DNA of 64,000 nucleotides. It comes from Syntrophobacterales bacterium (GTDB lineage: Bacteria; Desulfobacterota; Syntrophobacteria; Syntrophobacterales; Thermodesulforhabdaceae). Below are positions 16,489 through 25,512 of this stretch, piece by piece. A model generated the notes under the pieces. The model searched no databases and was not told where the DNA came from. It saw only the letters and a program-made list of their open reading frames with translations. Made by a program: the position numbers and the translations under genes. The stretch spans positions 1 to 64,000 of the forward strand of contig JAOACS010000025.1 in NCBI GenBank assembly GCA_026417655.1. The letters are read 5' to 3'. Numbering within the stretch: the stretch's first letter is position 1; each line of letters begins with the position of its first letter.

Positions 16489-16602
16489 AGATCTTCCTCC
16501 TTTATTAGGGTCGTTACCAAGGTGAACTTCTAAGTATCAACGGGTAATGGGGTTTGCAAATAGATTATCGTGATAATAAAGGTCCGATCTCATAGCTGTT
16601 TG

Positions 16603-17535
16603 CTATCTGTATAAGCCAATTACTACACTATAAGAAATGGCGCAAACTATGGTCTGAACGGAAATAACAGCTGAGGCTAACGAAGGAGAACCTCCAAGCT
16701 GAGTTGCCATAACGTAAGTTATGGTCGCCGAAGGAGAGGCGAGAAGAATTAAAAGAGGAAGTAAAAACCGATTTTGCAGTCCCACCATACCAGCTATTGC
16801 AACCCCCAAAGCGGGCATGATGGCAAGTTTTAAAATCCCTATGACCGTTATCTCCTTCCACATGTGACGAATATTATCAAATGTAAGCCCAGCACCAACA
16901 AGTAGAAGCCCTGTTGGTAGCCCCATGTCTGCGAAGATCTTTATAAGTCTTGAGAAAAATACCGGTAGCTTTATACCCGAAATTCCCACCATAATGCCGA
17001 GAAAGACCGATATAATAATTGGATTGGTAACAACCATTATAAATATCATCCTCAATGAATCCCTATAAGACCAGGATCGCCTATGGAGCGTAAGGATTAC
17101 CACACCTAGGATGTTTTGAACAATAATAAGTATTGAACTCAAGATAACCACATTAGAAAAGAGTTTCTCCCCAAGAGCATAATATGAAACGGCATAGGCC
17201 ATGTAACCCACGTTTCCATGGATGCTCGAATGAATAAAGGTTCCTCTAGAGTTATTTGCTAGGCCTTTAAAAAAGATTAAAACTAAAAGCCATCCAAGTA
17301 TAGCTGTAATAAAAAGGGGCATTATAACAGCTATGAACAGCTCGAATGAGAGAAAGGCTTTAATGTTTTGTTCCGCTACTGACTTAAAAAGAATGGCAGG
17401 AACAGCTATATAGTAGGTGACTCTATTAGCTGGGCCGGCCCAGCTCTCATTTAATATACCCTTTGTGGTCAGTGCATAACCAGCCATAATCACAAGAAAA
17501 AGAGGAAGAATCGTATCCACGAAGACTTGTAGCAT
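16603..17535 (-). CDS. AEC-family (auxin efflux carrier-like) permease
   Basis: A 310-residue inner-membrane transporter with about ten hydrophobic segments in two five-helix halves, typical of AEC carriers that move organic anions such as malate or malonate, or amino-acid-like solutes. Family-like features are the N-terminal FVDTILPLFLVIMAGYAL, the conserved PTGLLLVGAGL segment in the central region and LLASPSATITYVMATQLGG near the C-terminus. No metabolic gene is coupled that would reveal the substrate; the double-cubane operon lies 115 bases downstream on the same strand and cheZ 40 bases upstream. Confidence 0.85.
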   Translation of the reverse strand: MLQVFVDTILPLFLVIMAGYALTTKGILNESWAGPANRVTYYIAVPAILFKSVAEQNIKAFLSFELFIAVIMPLFITAILGWLLVLIFFKGLANNSRGTFIHSSIHGNVGYMAYAVSYYALGEKLFSNVVILSSILIIVQNILGVVILTLHRRSWSYRDSLRMIFIMVVTNPIIISVFLGIMVGISGIKLPVFFSRLIKIFADMGLPTGLLLVGAGLTFDNIRHMWKEITVIGILKLAIMPALGVAIAGMVGLQNRFLLPLLILLASPSATITYVMATQLGGSPSLASAVISVQTIVCAISYSVVIGLYR

Positions 17536-17575
17536 AGGATCTTTTCCTTCTAGAAATAGGTAAAGAATCTTCTAG

Positions 17576-18946
17576 TTAGAAACCAAATTGAGCCAGTAAG
17601 GCATCTACCTCGTCTTGGGAACGAAGTGCATCTTCTATCTTTTCATGGGCTGGACCATAAAGTTCATCCTTCCTCTTACCTCTCTTCTCAGCCTTAATTC
17701 CAAAGGTTTTTATTATCCCTATAAGTCGATCCTGAAGATTTCTCATAATGTCCATAACCTTCATAACCGTTTGTCCACTAAGATCTTGGAAGTTTTGAGC
17801 AGAGAGAATAGTATTTATATCATTTTTGTCCGAAGATATTGATTCCTCAAGTTTTGCAAGAATCACTTCAATGTCGCTAAGTCGTTCTTCAGCTCCTTTT
17901 CCTATGGGTTTCAACCTGGAAATATGTCCTTTTAGCTTTTCGATGAGTTCCATATCTTGAGCATTCCTCTCATTCATCCGCTCCGTACAGTCCAAGGTGG
18001 TATTGGCTGCCTCTTCCGTAAGCTTTAGAAGATGTTTAAGCCGACTCTCAGAATCAGGAAGGTAGTCTAAAGCAAGTTCCTTTAAAGCAGGATCGAGGGC
18101 CTCCATAAATTCCCTGAAGGCAGAGTGAAGCTGCCTAGCGATCTGCCCTATCTCCTTAAATATTTCGCTACCTTCCTTGACCTGGGATAGATCTTCAAGG
18201 ATTTCCTGAGCCTTCTCAAAATCCCCCTGTGAAAAGGCTGCCATAAATTCCTTTATACGACTGAGGACCTCCTTTTCTGTCTCTGTCTCAGCGGGAATAG
18301 TCTCAGAAAAATCTATTTCTGGATCGGCAGGAGCTACCAAACGTTGAAGCTTCGGAACCTGATCTGGCGGAAGAGTGATCGTTACATTCCCCTTTTCATC
18401 CGTCATTACCATCCCACCGAGATTCTTCACTGCCCGATCAACAGATCTAACCTCCCTCTCGATCTCCTTGGGTGGTAATGCCTCCTTTTCTGGCTTTTCA
18501 TCCTTTACTCCCTTGGAAGTAGGTCTCGAAACCACCTTGGGAGCCGATTCCTCTTTAGGCTTTTCCTCAACTACTACGAAAGTGCTCGTCTGCCAATCTG
18601 TCGGAACGGGTAGATTGAGAATTTCAAAGGATTCTAATACAGCAACTCTTATATCCTCTATGGTCTCTGCTTCGAGGCCACCCCTTATGGTGGGAAAAAC
18701 AAAGGCGAGAGCTGTAAGATCTTCAGCGCTTAAACTCCGATTCTTCATGAACTTCTCGATCTCTCTTCCTAATCTCCTGAGAGCTACAAGACCCGCCTGT
18801 TCCGAAATCTTCTGAAAATGCACCATAAGCTTTACTAGTTGCGTTAGAGCTTCACTACTTCCCAATTCTCCCTTTTCTACTTTGCCCATAATATCTTCGC
18901 ATCGCTTGATTACTTCGATAAGCTGAGGAACTCCTTTAATTGGCAT
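17576..18946 (-). CDS. cheZ: CheZ-type CheY-P phosphatase with N-terminal extension
   Basis: The C-terminal half of this 456-residue protein is CheZ. A long helical hairpin carries SAQNFQDLSGQTVMKVM, in which the Asp and Gln of DLSGQ match the catalytic D143 and Q147 of E. coli CheZ. The C-terminus DEVDALLAQFGF is the CheY-binding tail. It speeds CheY-P dephosphorylation in chemotaxis. E. coli CheZ is 214 residues; here about 110 extra N-terminal residues form a helical domain, followed by a Pro/Lys/Glu-rich linker (about 125-170). The extension contains HFQKISEQAG followed by a leucine-rich helix, faintly like an Hpt domain around His43. No other che gene is in the window. Confidence 0.85.
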   Translation of the reverse strand: MPIKGVPQLIEVIKRCEDIMGKVEKGELGSSEALTQLVKLMVHFQKISEQAGLVALRRLGREIEKFMKNRSLSAEDLTALAFVFPTIRGGLEAETIEDIRVAVLESFEILNLPVPTDWQTSTFVVVEEKPKEESAPKVVSRPTSKGVKDEKPEKEALPPKEIEREVRSVDRAVKNLGGMVMTDEKGNVTITLPPDQVPKLQRLVAPADPEIDFSETIPAETETEKEVLSRIKEFMAAFSQGDFEKAQEILEDLSQVKEGSEIFKEIGQIARQLHSAFREFMEALDPALKELALDYLPDSESRLKHLLKLTEEAANTTLDCTERMNERNAQDMELIEKLKGHISRLKPIGKGAEERLSDIEVILAKLEESISSDKNDINTILSAQNFQDLSGQTVMKVMDIMRNLQDRLIGIIKTFGIKAEKRGKRKDELYGPAHEKIEDALRSQDEVDALLAQFGF

Positions 18947-19015
18947 ATTTTACCTCCCAAGATTTTTCAGAAAATACCGTTATTTTTAAAAACATTACCT
19001 ACTCTTCGGAAAAAT

Positions 19016-22000
19016 TTAACAAAGGTAGAGCCATCTTGCCGTTCTCGATACATCAACAAAGGCTTTCATCTCTTCTGGTGTCCCGCAGGCTACAATTCTT
19101 CCACCATTGGACCCGCTCCCTGGACCTATATCTATAACATAGTCGCTAAGTCTTATAAAATCCATGTTATGTTCTATCACAAGAACCGTGTGTCCTAGAT
19201 CGACAAGCTCCCGGAGCACAGAAAGGAGCTTTAAAACATCCGCCCGATGGAGTCCAGTAGTGGGTTCATCGAGCATAAAGATCGTTGGACGGCTTTGTTT
19301 TTGAAGCTCCTTTACAAGCTTTATCCGCTGAGCTTCCCCACCAGATAAAGTTGAGCTAGACTGTCCCAGAATGAGATAGCCCAATCCCAATTTCTTTACA
19401 AGCTCAATGGGCTTTGAAACGAACCCATAGGCCTTAAAAAGCTCTCCTGCCTCGTCGAAGGTCATGGACAAAACGTCAGCAATGGAGTAGCCCTTATAAT
19501 GAACCAGGAGCACCTCTGGTATAAACCTAGCTCCACTGCAGGACGGACAGGTTCTTGTGACATCCGGAAGAAACCCCATTTTTTCAACAATGATCCCCTG
19601 TCCTTTGCAAAATTCACACCGCCCGACTTCGAGATTAAAGGAAAAATGAGATGGGGTAAAACCTAGAGCTTTAGCCTCAGGAAGGGATGCAAAAATTCTT
19701 CGAATCTCATCCCATATACCAATGTATGTTGCTGGAATGGAGCGAGATGTTCGACCGATGGGTTGATGATCTACCTCCTTAACCCGGGAGATCCCTTCAT
19801 ATCCATCAATTGAAGAAAAGGGAAGATCCTTTAAGGCGGATCGACCCTTAAGAAGGATCTTTTCAAGCCCTACTTTAATAACATCAAAAAGTAATGTGCT
19901 TTTTCCCGAGCCCGAAACACCCGTAATACAGGTAAGAGTCTTTAGAGGGATGGAAACATCCACATTATGAAAATTTCTTATGGATATGGATTTAATACTG
20001 AGCCAATCCTTATGAGATCCTACTAACTGTCTTCTCGACTCTAACTCTTCAAAAGGCTCCACAGTTCCAAAAAACTTTTTTGTAAGAGTTCCATCCCTCC
20101 TAACAAGCTTATCAAAGCTCCCCTGAAAAACAATACGACCGCCATTACGTCCCGCTCCTGGTCCCATTTCGATTACCATATCGGAGGCCCTCAAGGTATC
20201 AAGATCATGTTCCACAATGAGCACCGTATTACCCCTATCACGGAGCTTTTTAAGACATAAAAGAAGTTTCTCATTGTCCGATGGATGAAGGCCTACGGTT
20301 GGCTCATCCAGAATGTAAAAAACTCCACAAAGATTAGATCCAAGATGGGCAGCAAGCCTTATTCTCTGCACTTCTCCACCTGAAAGGGTATCACCCGATC
20401 GGTCAAGGGTAAGATAACCAAGTCCCACATCCATTAAAAATCGAAGTCTGGTAAGAATCTCAGCTCGGATAGGTTTCAATACATCACGCCATCTAGAAAA
20501 ATCCCCAACTTTAAGTCTTTCTCCCAATTGATCCCAAAAATCTAAAGACTCCTCAACGGTAAGGGCTGTCCATTCGTGGATCGCCCTCGACGCCCATTTG
20601 ACCGATCGGGCCTGTTCATTCAAACGACTCCCCTTACAGGCTATACACTTTTGGCCATCTTCATCTAGCCCCGCTCCCCCACACTCAGGACAAGCTCCAT
20701 AGGAACTGTTGAAGGAAAAAAGCCTTGGTTCAAGAGGGACAAAACTCCGGCCGCATCTAGGACAGTTAAAATGAAGGCTCAGGATCTCTTCCCTACCATC
20801 TTTATGAACTAAAATAAGAAGTCCATTACTTATTCTAAGAGCCTTCCGTAGTAGCTCTATCCCCTCTTTCCCAATTGGTGCAGAAAGTGGAAGCCTACAC
20901 TCAATAGTATGATCTGAAAATCGAGAAAGAGGTCCTCCAGAGGATGCAAACTCTGAGGCCTTTATCCACTTTCCGTTTACCCGAAGATCGTTAAATCCCA
21001 TGCGATTCAGTCTCTGAGCTAAATCACGATAGAGACCCTTTCGTCTAAAGACCACTTGAACTAAGACCGAGGGAGGATTAGATCTCCGAAGGGCCCTTTC
21101 AACACGTTCAATAACCTCATCCTCGGTAAGGCTTTCTACAAGCTGTTCGCATTTAGGACAATACTGTTCTCCAGCTCTAGCAAAGAGTACTCGCAGAAAA
21201 TGGTAAATCTCCGTAACTGTCCCAACGGTAGATTTATTACCGAGTCGGCTCAAAGGCTGCTCAACAGCAACCGTTGGTGGAAGCCCCTCCAAGAGATCAA
21301 CTGTTGGTCTTTCAGGAAGGGGAAAATAATTTCTAACATAGTTAGAAAGACACTCTAGATAACGCCTCTGTCCTTCGATAAAGAGCACATCAAAGGCAAG
21401 GCTCGATTTTCCTGATCCACTCAAACCGGTAATAGCTATCATCGAACCAAGGGGAAGTCTTGCTTCATCAATATTCAAAGTATGATGTCTCACACCCTTC
21501 ATAAGGATTTCCCTTGATGGGGAACCTTGACTGCAACCTAAAAGTCTAGGGGGCTCTGAAACAGAAGAGGTCTCAAGTACACCCCTTATAACTCTTCCGG
21601 TAACGCTCTCTTGACATTTTATAAGCCCCAAGGGAGGACCTTCGTATATCAATCTTCCTCCCTCCTCTCCAGAACCAGGACCAAGATCTATAATCCAATC
21701 GCAACGTAGAAGAAGAGAGATGTTATGCTCCACTATTACTACTGTGTGTCCTTTGCCGGTGATAAGTTTCAACACCTCTAATAGATTCTCTAAATCTCGA
21801 AGATGAAGCCCCTTCGATGGCTCATCTAGGATAAAAAAGAAATGATGGCCACGATCAACAGAATTACCTTCCTTCTTCAAAACGTCATGGATAAAGGGGA
21901 CAAGTTTCAAACGTTGAGACTCTCCAGCCGAAAGGGTCGCTAAGGGTTGACCAAGTTTTAGGTGATCCAGCCTAAGTAGAAAAAAGGGTTGGAGCGCTTT

Positions 22001-24361
22001 AACAATGCTAGGGTGGTCGTTAAAATGGGTCACAAGATCATGGGCTGTTGCGTCCAAAAAGTCGGCTATATTCCAGCCCCTGTAGCGAATCTTTAGAGCC
22101 TCTTCTTTAAACCGCTTCCCACGGCAGGCAGGACATTCAGAATAAACATCGGCAAGAAATTGCATTTCATGATGTTCGTAACCTTCTCCTTGACAAACTT
22201 CACATCGACCACCAGGTTGATTGAAAGAAAAAAAACCCGGTCCATAACCCTTCTCTCGAGCTTCCTCGGTATTGGCAAAGATACTTCTCACAGTGGACAT
22301 AATTCCCGAATAGGTTAGAAGATTAGCTCTAGGAGTCCGAGTAAGAGGACGGTGATCAACAAACATCATCTGATTAACAAGTTGTAAACCCTCCACTTTC
22401 CAGTTCCCTGGAGGAATTTCATCATCCACAGGGAGCCCCCTATGACGAAGCCAACTAGAATAAAGCACTGTCCGAACAAGAGTTGTTTTACCAGCTCCCG
22501 ACACACCACTTACACCTATAAGCCGTCCAAGGGGGAAGGTTGCAGAAATAGTTTTCAGATTATGGACCTGGGCCTCTTTTACAACTATAGCATTAGGCGA
22601 TATTGTAACCTCTTCGGTTTGAGACACCTTGAAGGAGGCCACATCGCCTCTTCGTAGATAGGGTCCTGTAATACTATGGGGGTTAAGGGCCAATTCTTTA
22701 GGGGTTCCCCGGGCGATTATTTTTCCCCCCTTCCTTCCTCCACCTGGTCCAAGTTCGATAAGTTCGTCGCAGGCTCTCAAAATTTCGGGATCGTGATCTA
22801 CAACCAAAACCGTATTACCCTGTTCTACAAAACGCCTCAAAGCTTTAACAAGGTGTTCTAGATCCTGAGAATGAAGCCCTGTGCTAGGTTCATCTATGAT
22901 ATAAAGCACGTTACTTAAACCACTTCCAAGAACTCTGACAAGGTGGACTCTCTGAACCTCACCACCAGAAAGGGTCCTGGAGGGGCGATCTAGAGAAAGA
23001 TAGCCTAGGCGAAGTAAAACCAGAAGCTCAAGACGTCGAATAATCTCTTCTGTGAGGATAGCCGACGATTTTGTAAAAGATAAAAGATTTCGATGTTTCT
23101 CAAAAAAATCTAAACACCTTCCTATACTCCAGCTCTGGAGTTCATATATTGGAACCCCAAGGAGCCTAAAAATTTCGGCTTCTTTACGATAACGGGTCCC
23201 ATGACAGACCGGACATGGAATAAAGGCTCGATAACGGGAAAGAAAAACCCTCACATGCACCTTGTAACGTTTTTCCTCTAACCATTCAAAGAATCCTTTG
23301 ACACCATAAAAATCATCGGTTCCATTAAATATTTTGTCCTTTGCGTCCTGAGGAAGCTTCTCATAGGGAACGTCCGTGGGAATCCCTTCTCTCCAGCAAA
23401 ATTTCATAAGATCCTTGTATTCGTAACTACCAGGGGGCCAAGGTTTTATCGCGCCTTCGGAAAGGCTAAGAGTCCGATCAGGCACAACCAGATTAGGATT
23501 GACACCAATAATCCTTCCAAAACCCTTACACTCGGGACAGGCACCTATGGGGCTATTGAAGGAGAAAAGCTCTGGACGCTTATCAGGCACGTTAAAACCA
23601 CACTTAGGGCAGCATTTTTTAGTATGAAATAACTGGGTTGTTCCATCGGAAAAAACAAGCTCTACAGTACCGTTTCCTAAATCTATAGCAACTCGAAGAG
23701 CTTCAGTAATACGAGCTTCTTCATTGGCGGTATGAACCAAGCGATCCACAACAACCGACACGGGAGAGGTAAAGTTATTAGGAATAGGCTCCTCCTCAAG
23801 ATGAATCTGCCGTCCCTCAACATAAATCCTAACAAATCCCCTGTAGATTAGCTCTTTAGGATCGAAGCTACCCATGTTGAGAGGAGCAAGGATAAGAAAT
23901 CGTTCACCCCTTCTGAGAGATCGAATCCACGACAGGATGGACTCTACTGTTTCTGAGCGAATTGGGACTTGGCAATTTGGACAGTAAGCCTCTACGAGCG
24001 GATTTGAATTAGAGGAAGTATCCATAGAGTAAAGAAGCTTAAGGTAATCGTTTAGATCGGTCAAGGTGCCTACAGTAGAACGGGCATTCTTTACTGTAGT
24101 TCCAGACTCGAGGGCTATAGTAGGTGGGATGTTTTCAATAGATTCAGCCGAGGGAGCAGCAAGTCTTTCTAAAAATTGGCGCACATAGGGAGAAAAGGTT
24201 TCCACGTAGCGCCGCTGTCCCTCTGCATGAATGACATGGAAAGCAAGGGAAGATTTACCTGAGCCGCTTACGCCACATAATCCGATCATCTTCCCTAGGG
24301 GAATATCAAGATCTATGTTAGAGAGATTATGTTGAGTTACACCTCGAAGCCTAATTACCAT
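19016..24361 (-). CDS. uvrA: UvrA, tandem (dimeric) form
   Basis: A 1781-residue protein consisting of two complete UvrA units in one chain. Four Walker A motifs are visible: GVSGSGKSS near residue 32, GVSGAGKTT near 619, GLSGSGKSS near 975 and GVSGSGKST near 1482. Four ABC signatures (LSGGEVQR, LSAGESQR, LSGGEVQR, LSGGEAQR) and several zinc-binding CxxC pairs accompany them. UvrA finds DNA damage and loads UvrB in nucleotide-excision repair. Normal UvrA is about 940 residues. The halves are clearly diverged, so this is not an assembly duplication; a dimeric form is known in some deltaproteobacteria. A canonical UvrA may also exist elsewhere. Confidence 0.93.
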   Translation of the reverse strand: MVIRLRGVTQHNLSNIDLDIPLGKMIGLCGVSGSGKSSLAFHVIHAEGQRRYVETFSPYVRQFLERLAAPSAESIENIPPTIALESGTTVKNARSTVGTLTDLNDYLKLLYSMDTSSNSNPLVEAYCPNCQVPIRSETVESILSWIRSLRRGERFLILAPLNMGSFDPKELIYRGFVRIYVEGRQIHLEEEPIPNNFTSPVSVVVDRLVHTANEEARITEALRVAIDLGNGTVELVFSDGTTQLFHTKKCCPKCGFNVPDKRPELFSFNSPIGACPECKGFGRIIGVNPNLVVPDRTLSLSEGAIKPWPPGSYEYKDLMKFCWREGIPTDVPYEKLPQDAKDKIFNGTDDFYGVKGFFEWLEEKRYKVHVRVFLSRYRAFIPCPVCHGTRYRKEAEIFRLLGVPIYELQSWSIGRCLDFFEKHRNLLSFTKSSAILTEEIIRRLELLVLLRLGYLSLDRPSRTLSGGEVQRVHLVRVLGSGLSNVLYIIDEPSTGLHSQDLEHLVKALRRFVEQGNTVLVVDHDPEILRACDELIELGPGGGRKGGKIIARGTPKELALNPHSITGPYLRRGDVASFKVSQTEEVTISPNAIVVKEAQVHNLKTISATFPLGRLIGVSGVSGAGKTTLVRTVLYSSWLRHRGLPVDDEIPPGNWKVEGLQLVNQMMFVDHRPLTRTPRANLLTYSGIMSTVRSIFANTEEAREKGYGPGFFSFNQPGGRCEVCQGEGYEHHEMQFLADVYSECPACRGKRFKEEALKIRYRGWNIADFLDATAHDLVTHFNDHPSIVKALQPFFLLRLDHLKLGQPLATLSAGESQRLKLVPFIHDVLKKEGNSVDRGHHFFFILDEPSKGLHLRDLENLLEVLKLITGKGHTVVIVEHNISLLLRCDWIIDLGPGSGEEGGRLIYEGPPLGLIKCQESVTGRVIRGVLETSSVSEPPRLLGCSQGSPSREILMKGVRHHTLNIDEARLPLGSMIAITGLSGSGKSSLAFDVLFIEGQRRYLECLSNYVRNYFPLPERPTVDLLEGLPPTVAVEQPLSRLGNKSTVGTVTEIYHFLRVLFARAGEQYCPKCEQLVESLTEDEVIERVERALRRSNPPSVLVQVVFRRKGLYRDLAQRLNRMGFNDLRVNGKWIKASEFASSGGPLSRFSDHTIECRLPLSAPIGKEGIELLRKALRISNGLLILVHKDGREEILSLHFNCPRCGRSFVPLEPRLFSFNSSYGACPECGGAGLDEDGQKCIACKGSRLNEQARSVKWASRAIHEWTALTVEESLDFWDQLGERLKVGDFSRWRDVLKPIRAEILTRLRFLMDVGLGYLTLDRSGDTLSGGEVQRIRLAAHLGSNLCGVFYILDEPTVGLHPSDNEKLLLCLKKLRDRGNTVLIVEHDLDTLRASDMVIEMGPGAGRNGGRIVFQGSFDKLVRRDGTLTKKFFGTVEPFEELESRRQLVGSHKDWLSIKSISIRNFHNVDVSIPLKTLTCITGVSGSGKSTLLFDVIKVGLEKILLKGRSALKDLPFSSIDGYEGISRVKEVDHQPIGRTSRSIPATYIGIWDEIRRIFASLPEAKALGFTPSHFSFNLEVGRCEFCKGQGIIVEKMGFLPDVTRTCPSCSGARFIPEVLLVHYKGYSIADVLSMTFDEAGELFKAYGFVSKPIELVKKLGLGYLILGQSSSTLSGGEAQRIKLVKELQKQSRPTIFMLDEPTTGLHRADVLKLLSVLRELVDLGHTVLVIEHNMDFIRLSDYVIDIGPGSGSNGGRIVACGTPEEMKAFVDVSRTARWLYLC

Positions 24362-24371
24362 ATCTACCTAA

Positions 24372-25433
24372 TTATTTCTTCACCGTTGAAGAAGCGGCTC
24401 CAAAACGAATGTGGAGAATGTCACCGTCATGAACAACATAATCCTTGCCTTCTAAGCGAACAAGGCCCTCCCTTTTAGCTGCATTATAACTACCGGTCTT
24501 CCTTAAATCGTCATAGGCCACAACCTCCGCTCTAATGAAGCCCTTTTCCATGTCTGAATGGATTGTCCCAGCAGCCTTAAGAGCCGTTGTTCCTTCTGGA
24601 ATAGTCCAAGCTCTAACCTCATCTTCTCCTATCGTGAAGAAGGTTATGAGCCGTAGAAGCGAATAGGATCTTTTTATAAGGAGATCCCTAGCCAAAATCT
24701 TTAGACCAAAGCTTTCTTTGAAGGATTCAACCTCCTCTTGAGGAAGTTGAAGAATCTCCATTTCAAGCCTTGCTCTCACAGCGATAGCATCTACATTTTT
24801 AAAATCGACATTTGGCAAAACCTCCTCGAAATCTTCATTATTTACCACCACAAGCAAAGGTTTTGCCGTAAGAAATGTAAAACCCCGTAACTCTGGAACT
24901 ACCGCAATCGCTGGGTAATTTCTCAAAGGTTCTTCTCGGCTAAGAATGTTATTACATTCGTAAAGCAGCTCCGCCTCACGGTCGAGGCCCCTTCGTCCCT
25001 TTTTCCGTTCCTGTTCAATCCTTTCGAGACGTTTCTCTACAGTGGAGAGATCGGCTATAAGAAATTCTTCCTCAAGTCTTCTAAAATCCCGAATAACATC
25101 TGGCGCCCCAAGGACCGGATCATTAAAGTTTCTAACTACCATAATAAGAGCGTCTAGGGGACGAATGCTTGTAAGAAGCATAGATATATAACTTCTTTTG
25201 TCCTCCGTGTCAGTTCCACCATGAAAATCAAAATAGGTCACCATCGCTGGCACCGCCCTTTTTGGATGGTATCTTTCAGCAAGCCATTCAAGTCTTTCAT
25301 CGGGGACAGGAACGACCCCCTGGATGCTTCCAGATTTACTAAAGGCTACAAGTTCCTCATATGGACGTCCCGTTAGAGCAGAAAAAAGAGTAGTTTTTCC
25401 CGACCTTGGAAGCCCAACTATACCAAGTTTCAT
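24372..25433 (-). CDS. YchF-like GTP/ATPase with TGS-like C-terminal domain
   Basis: A 353-residue P-loop protein related to YchF/OLA1. The C-terminal third (IPEGTTALKAAGTIHSDMEK...RLEGKDYVVHDGDILHIRF) is very like the YchF TGS/DUF933 domain. The N-terminal P-loop reads GLPRSGKTTLF in place of YchF's NVGKST, and the G3 site is DFHG. These changes separate it from the standard YchF. An in-frame ATG lies 7 codons upstream, but AGGAGAGG lies just before the ATG at 25433, which also gives the expected MKLGIVG beginning, so 25433 was chosen. It lies 10 bases from uvrA. Function is unknown, possibly ribosome-linked. Confidence 0.85.
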   Translation of the reverse strand: MKLGIVGLPRSGKTTLFSALTGRPYEELVAFSKSGSIQGVVPVPDERLEWLAERYHPKRAVPAMVTYFDFHGGTDTEDKRSYISMLLTSIRPLDALIMVVRNFNDPVLGAPDVIRDFRRLEEEFLIADLSTVEKRLERIEQERKKGRRGLDREAELLYECNNILSREEPLRNYPAIAVVPELRGFTFLTAKPLLVVVNNEDFEEVLPNVDFKNVDAIAVRARLEMEILQLPQEEVESFKESFGLKILARDLLIKRSYSLLRLITFFTIGEDEVRAWTIPEGTTALKAAGTIHSDMEKGFIRAEVVAYDDLRKTGSYNAAKREGLVRLEGKDYVVHDGDILHIRFGAASSTVKK

Positions 25434-25512
25434 TACCCCTCTCCTTGTATTCAAAAGTATTTTAAGCGAAACTAGAATAGATTTTTTTTACGGAGCTGGA
25501 AAGAGGGCATAT

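Noticed and set aside
19016-24361. Tandem UvrA as an assembly duplication
   Set aside because: The halves differ clearly in sequence, signature motifs and lengths, so a repeat misassembly is unlikely.
25434-25454. Upstream ATG for the YchF-like gene
   Set aside because: The extra seven codons contain the ribosome binding site AGGAGAGG used by the ATG at 25433.
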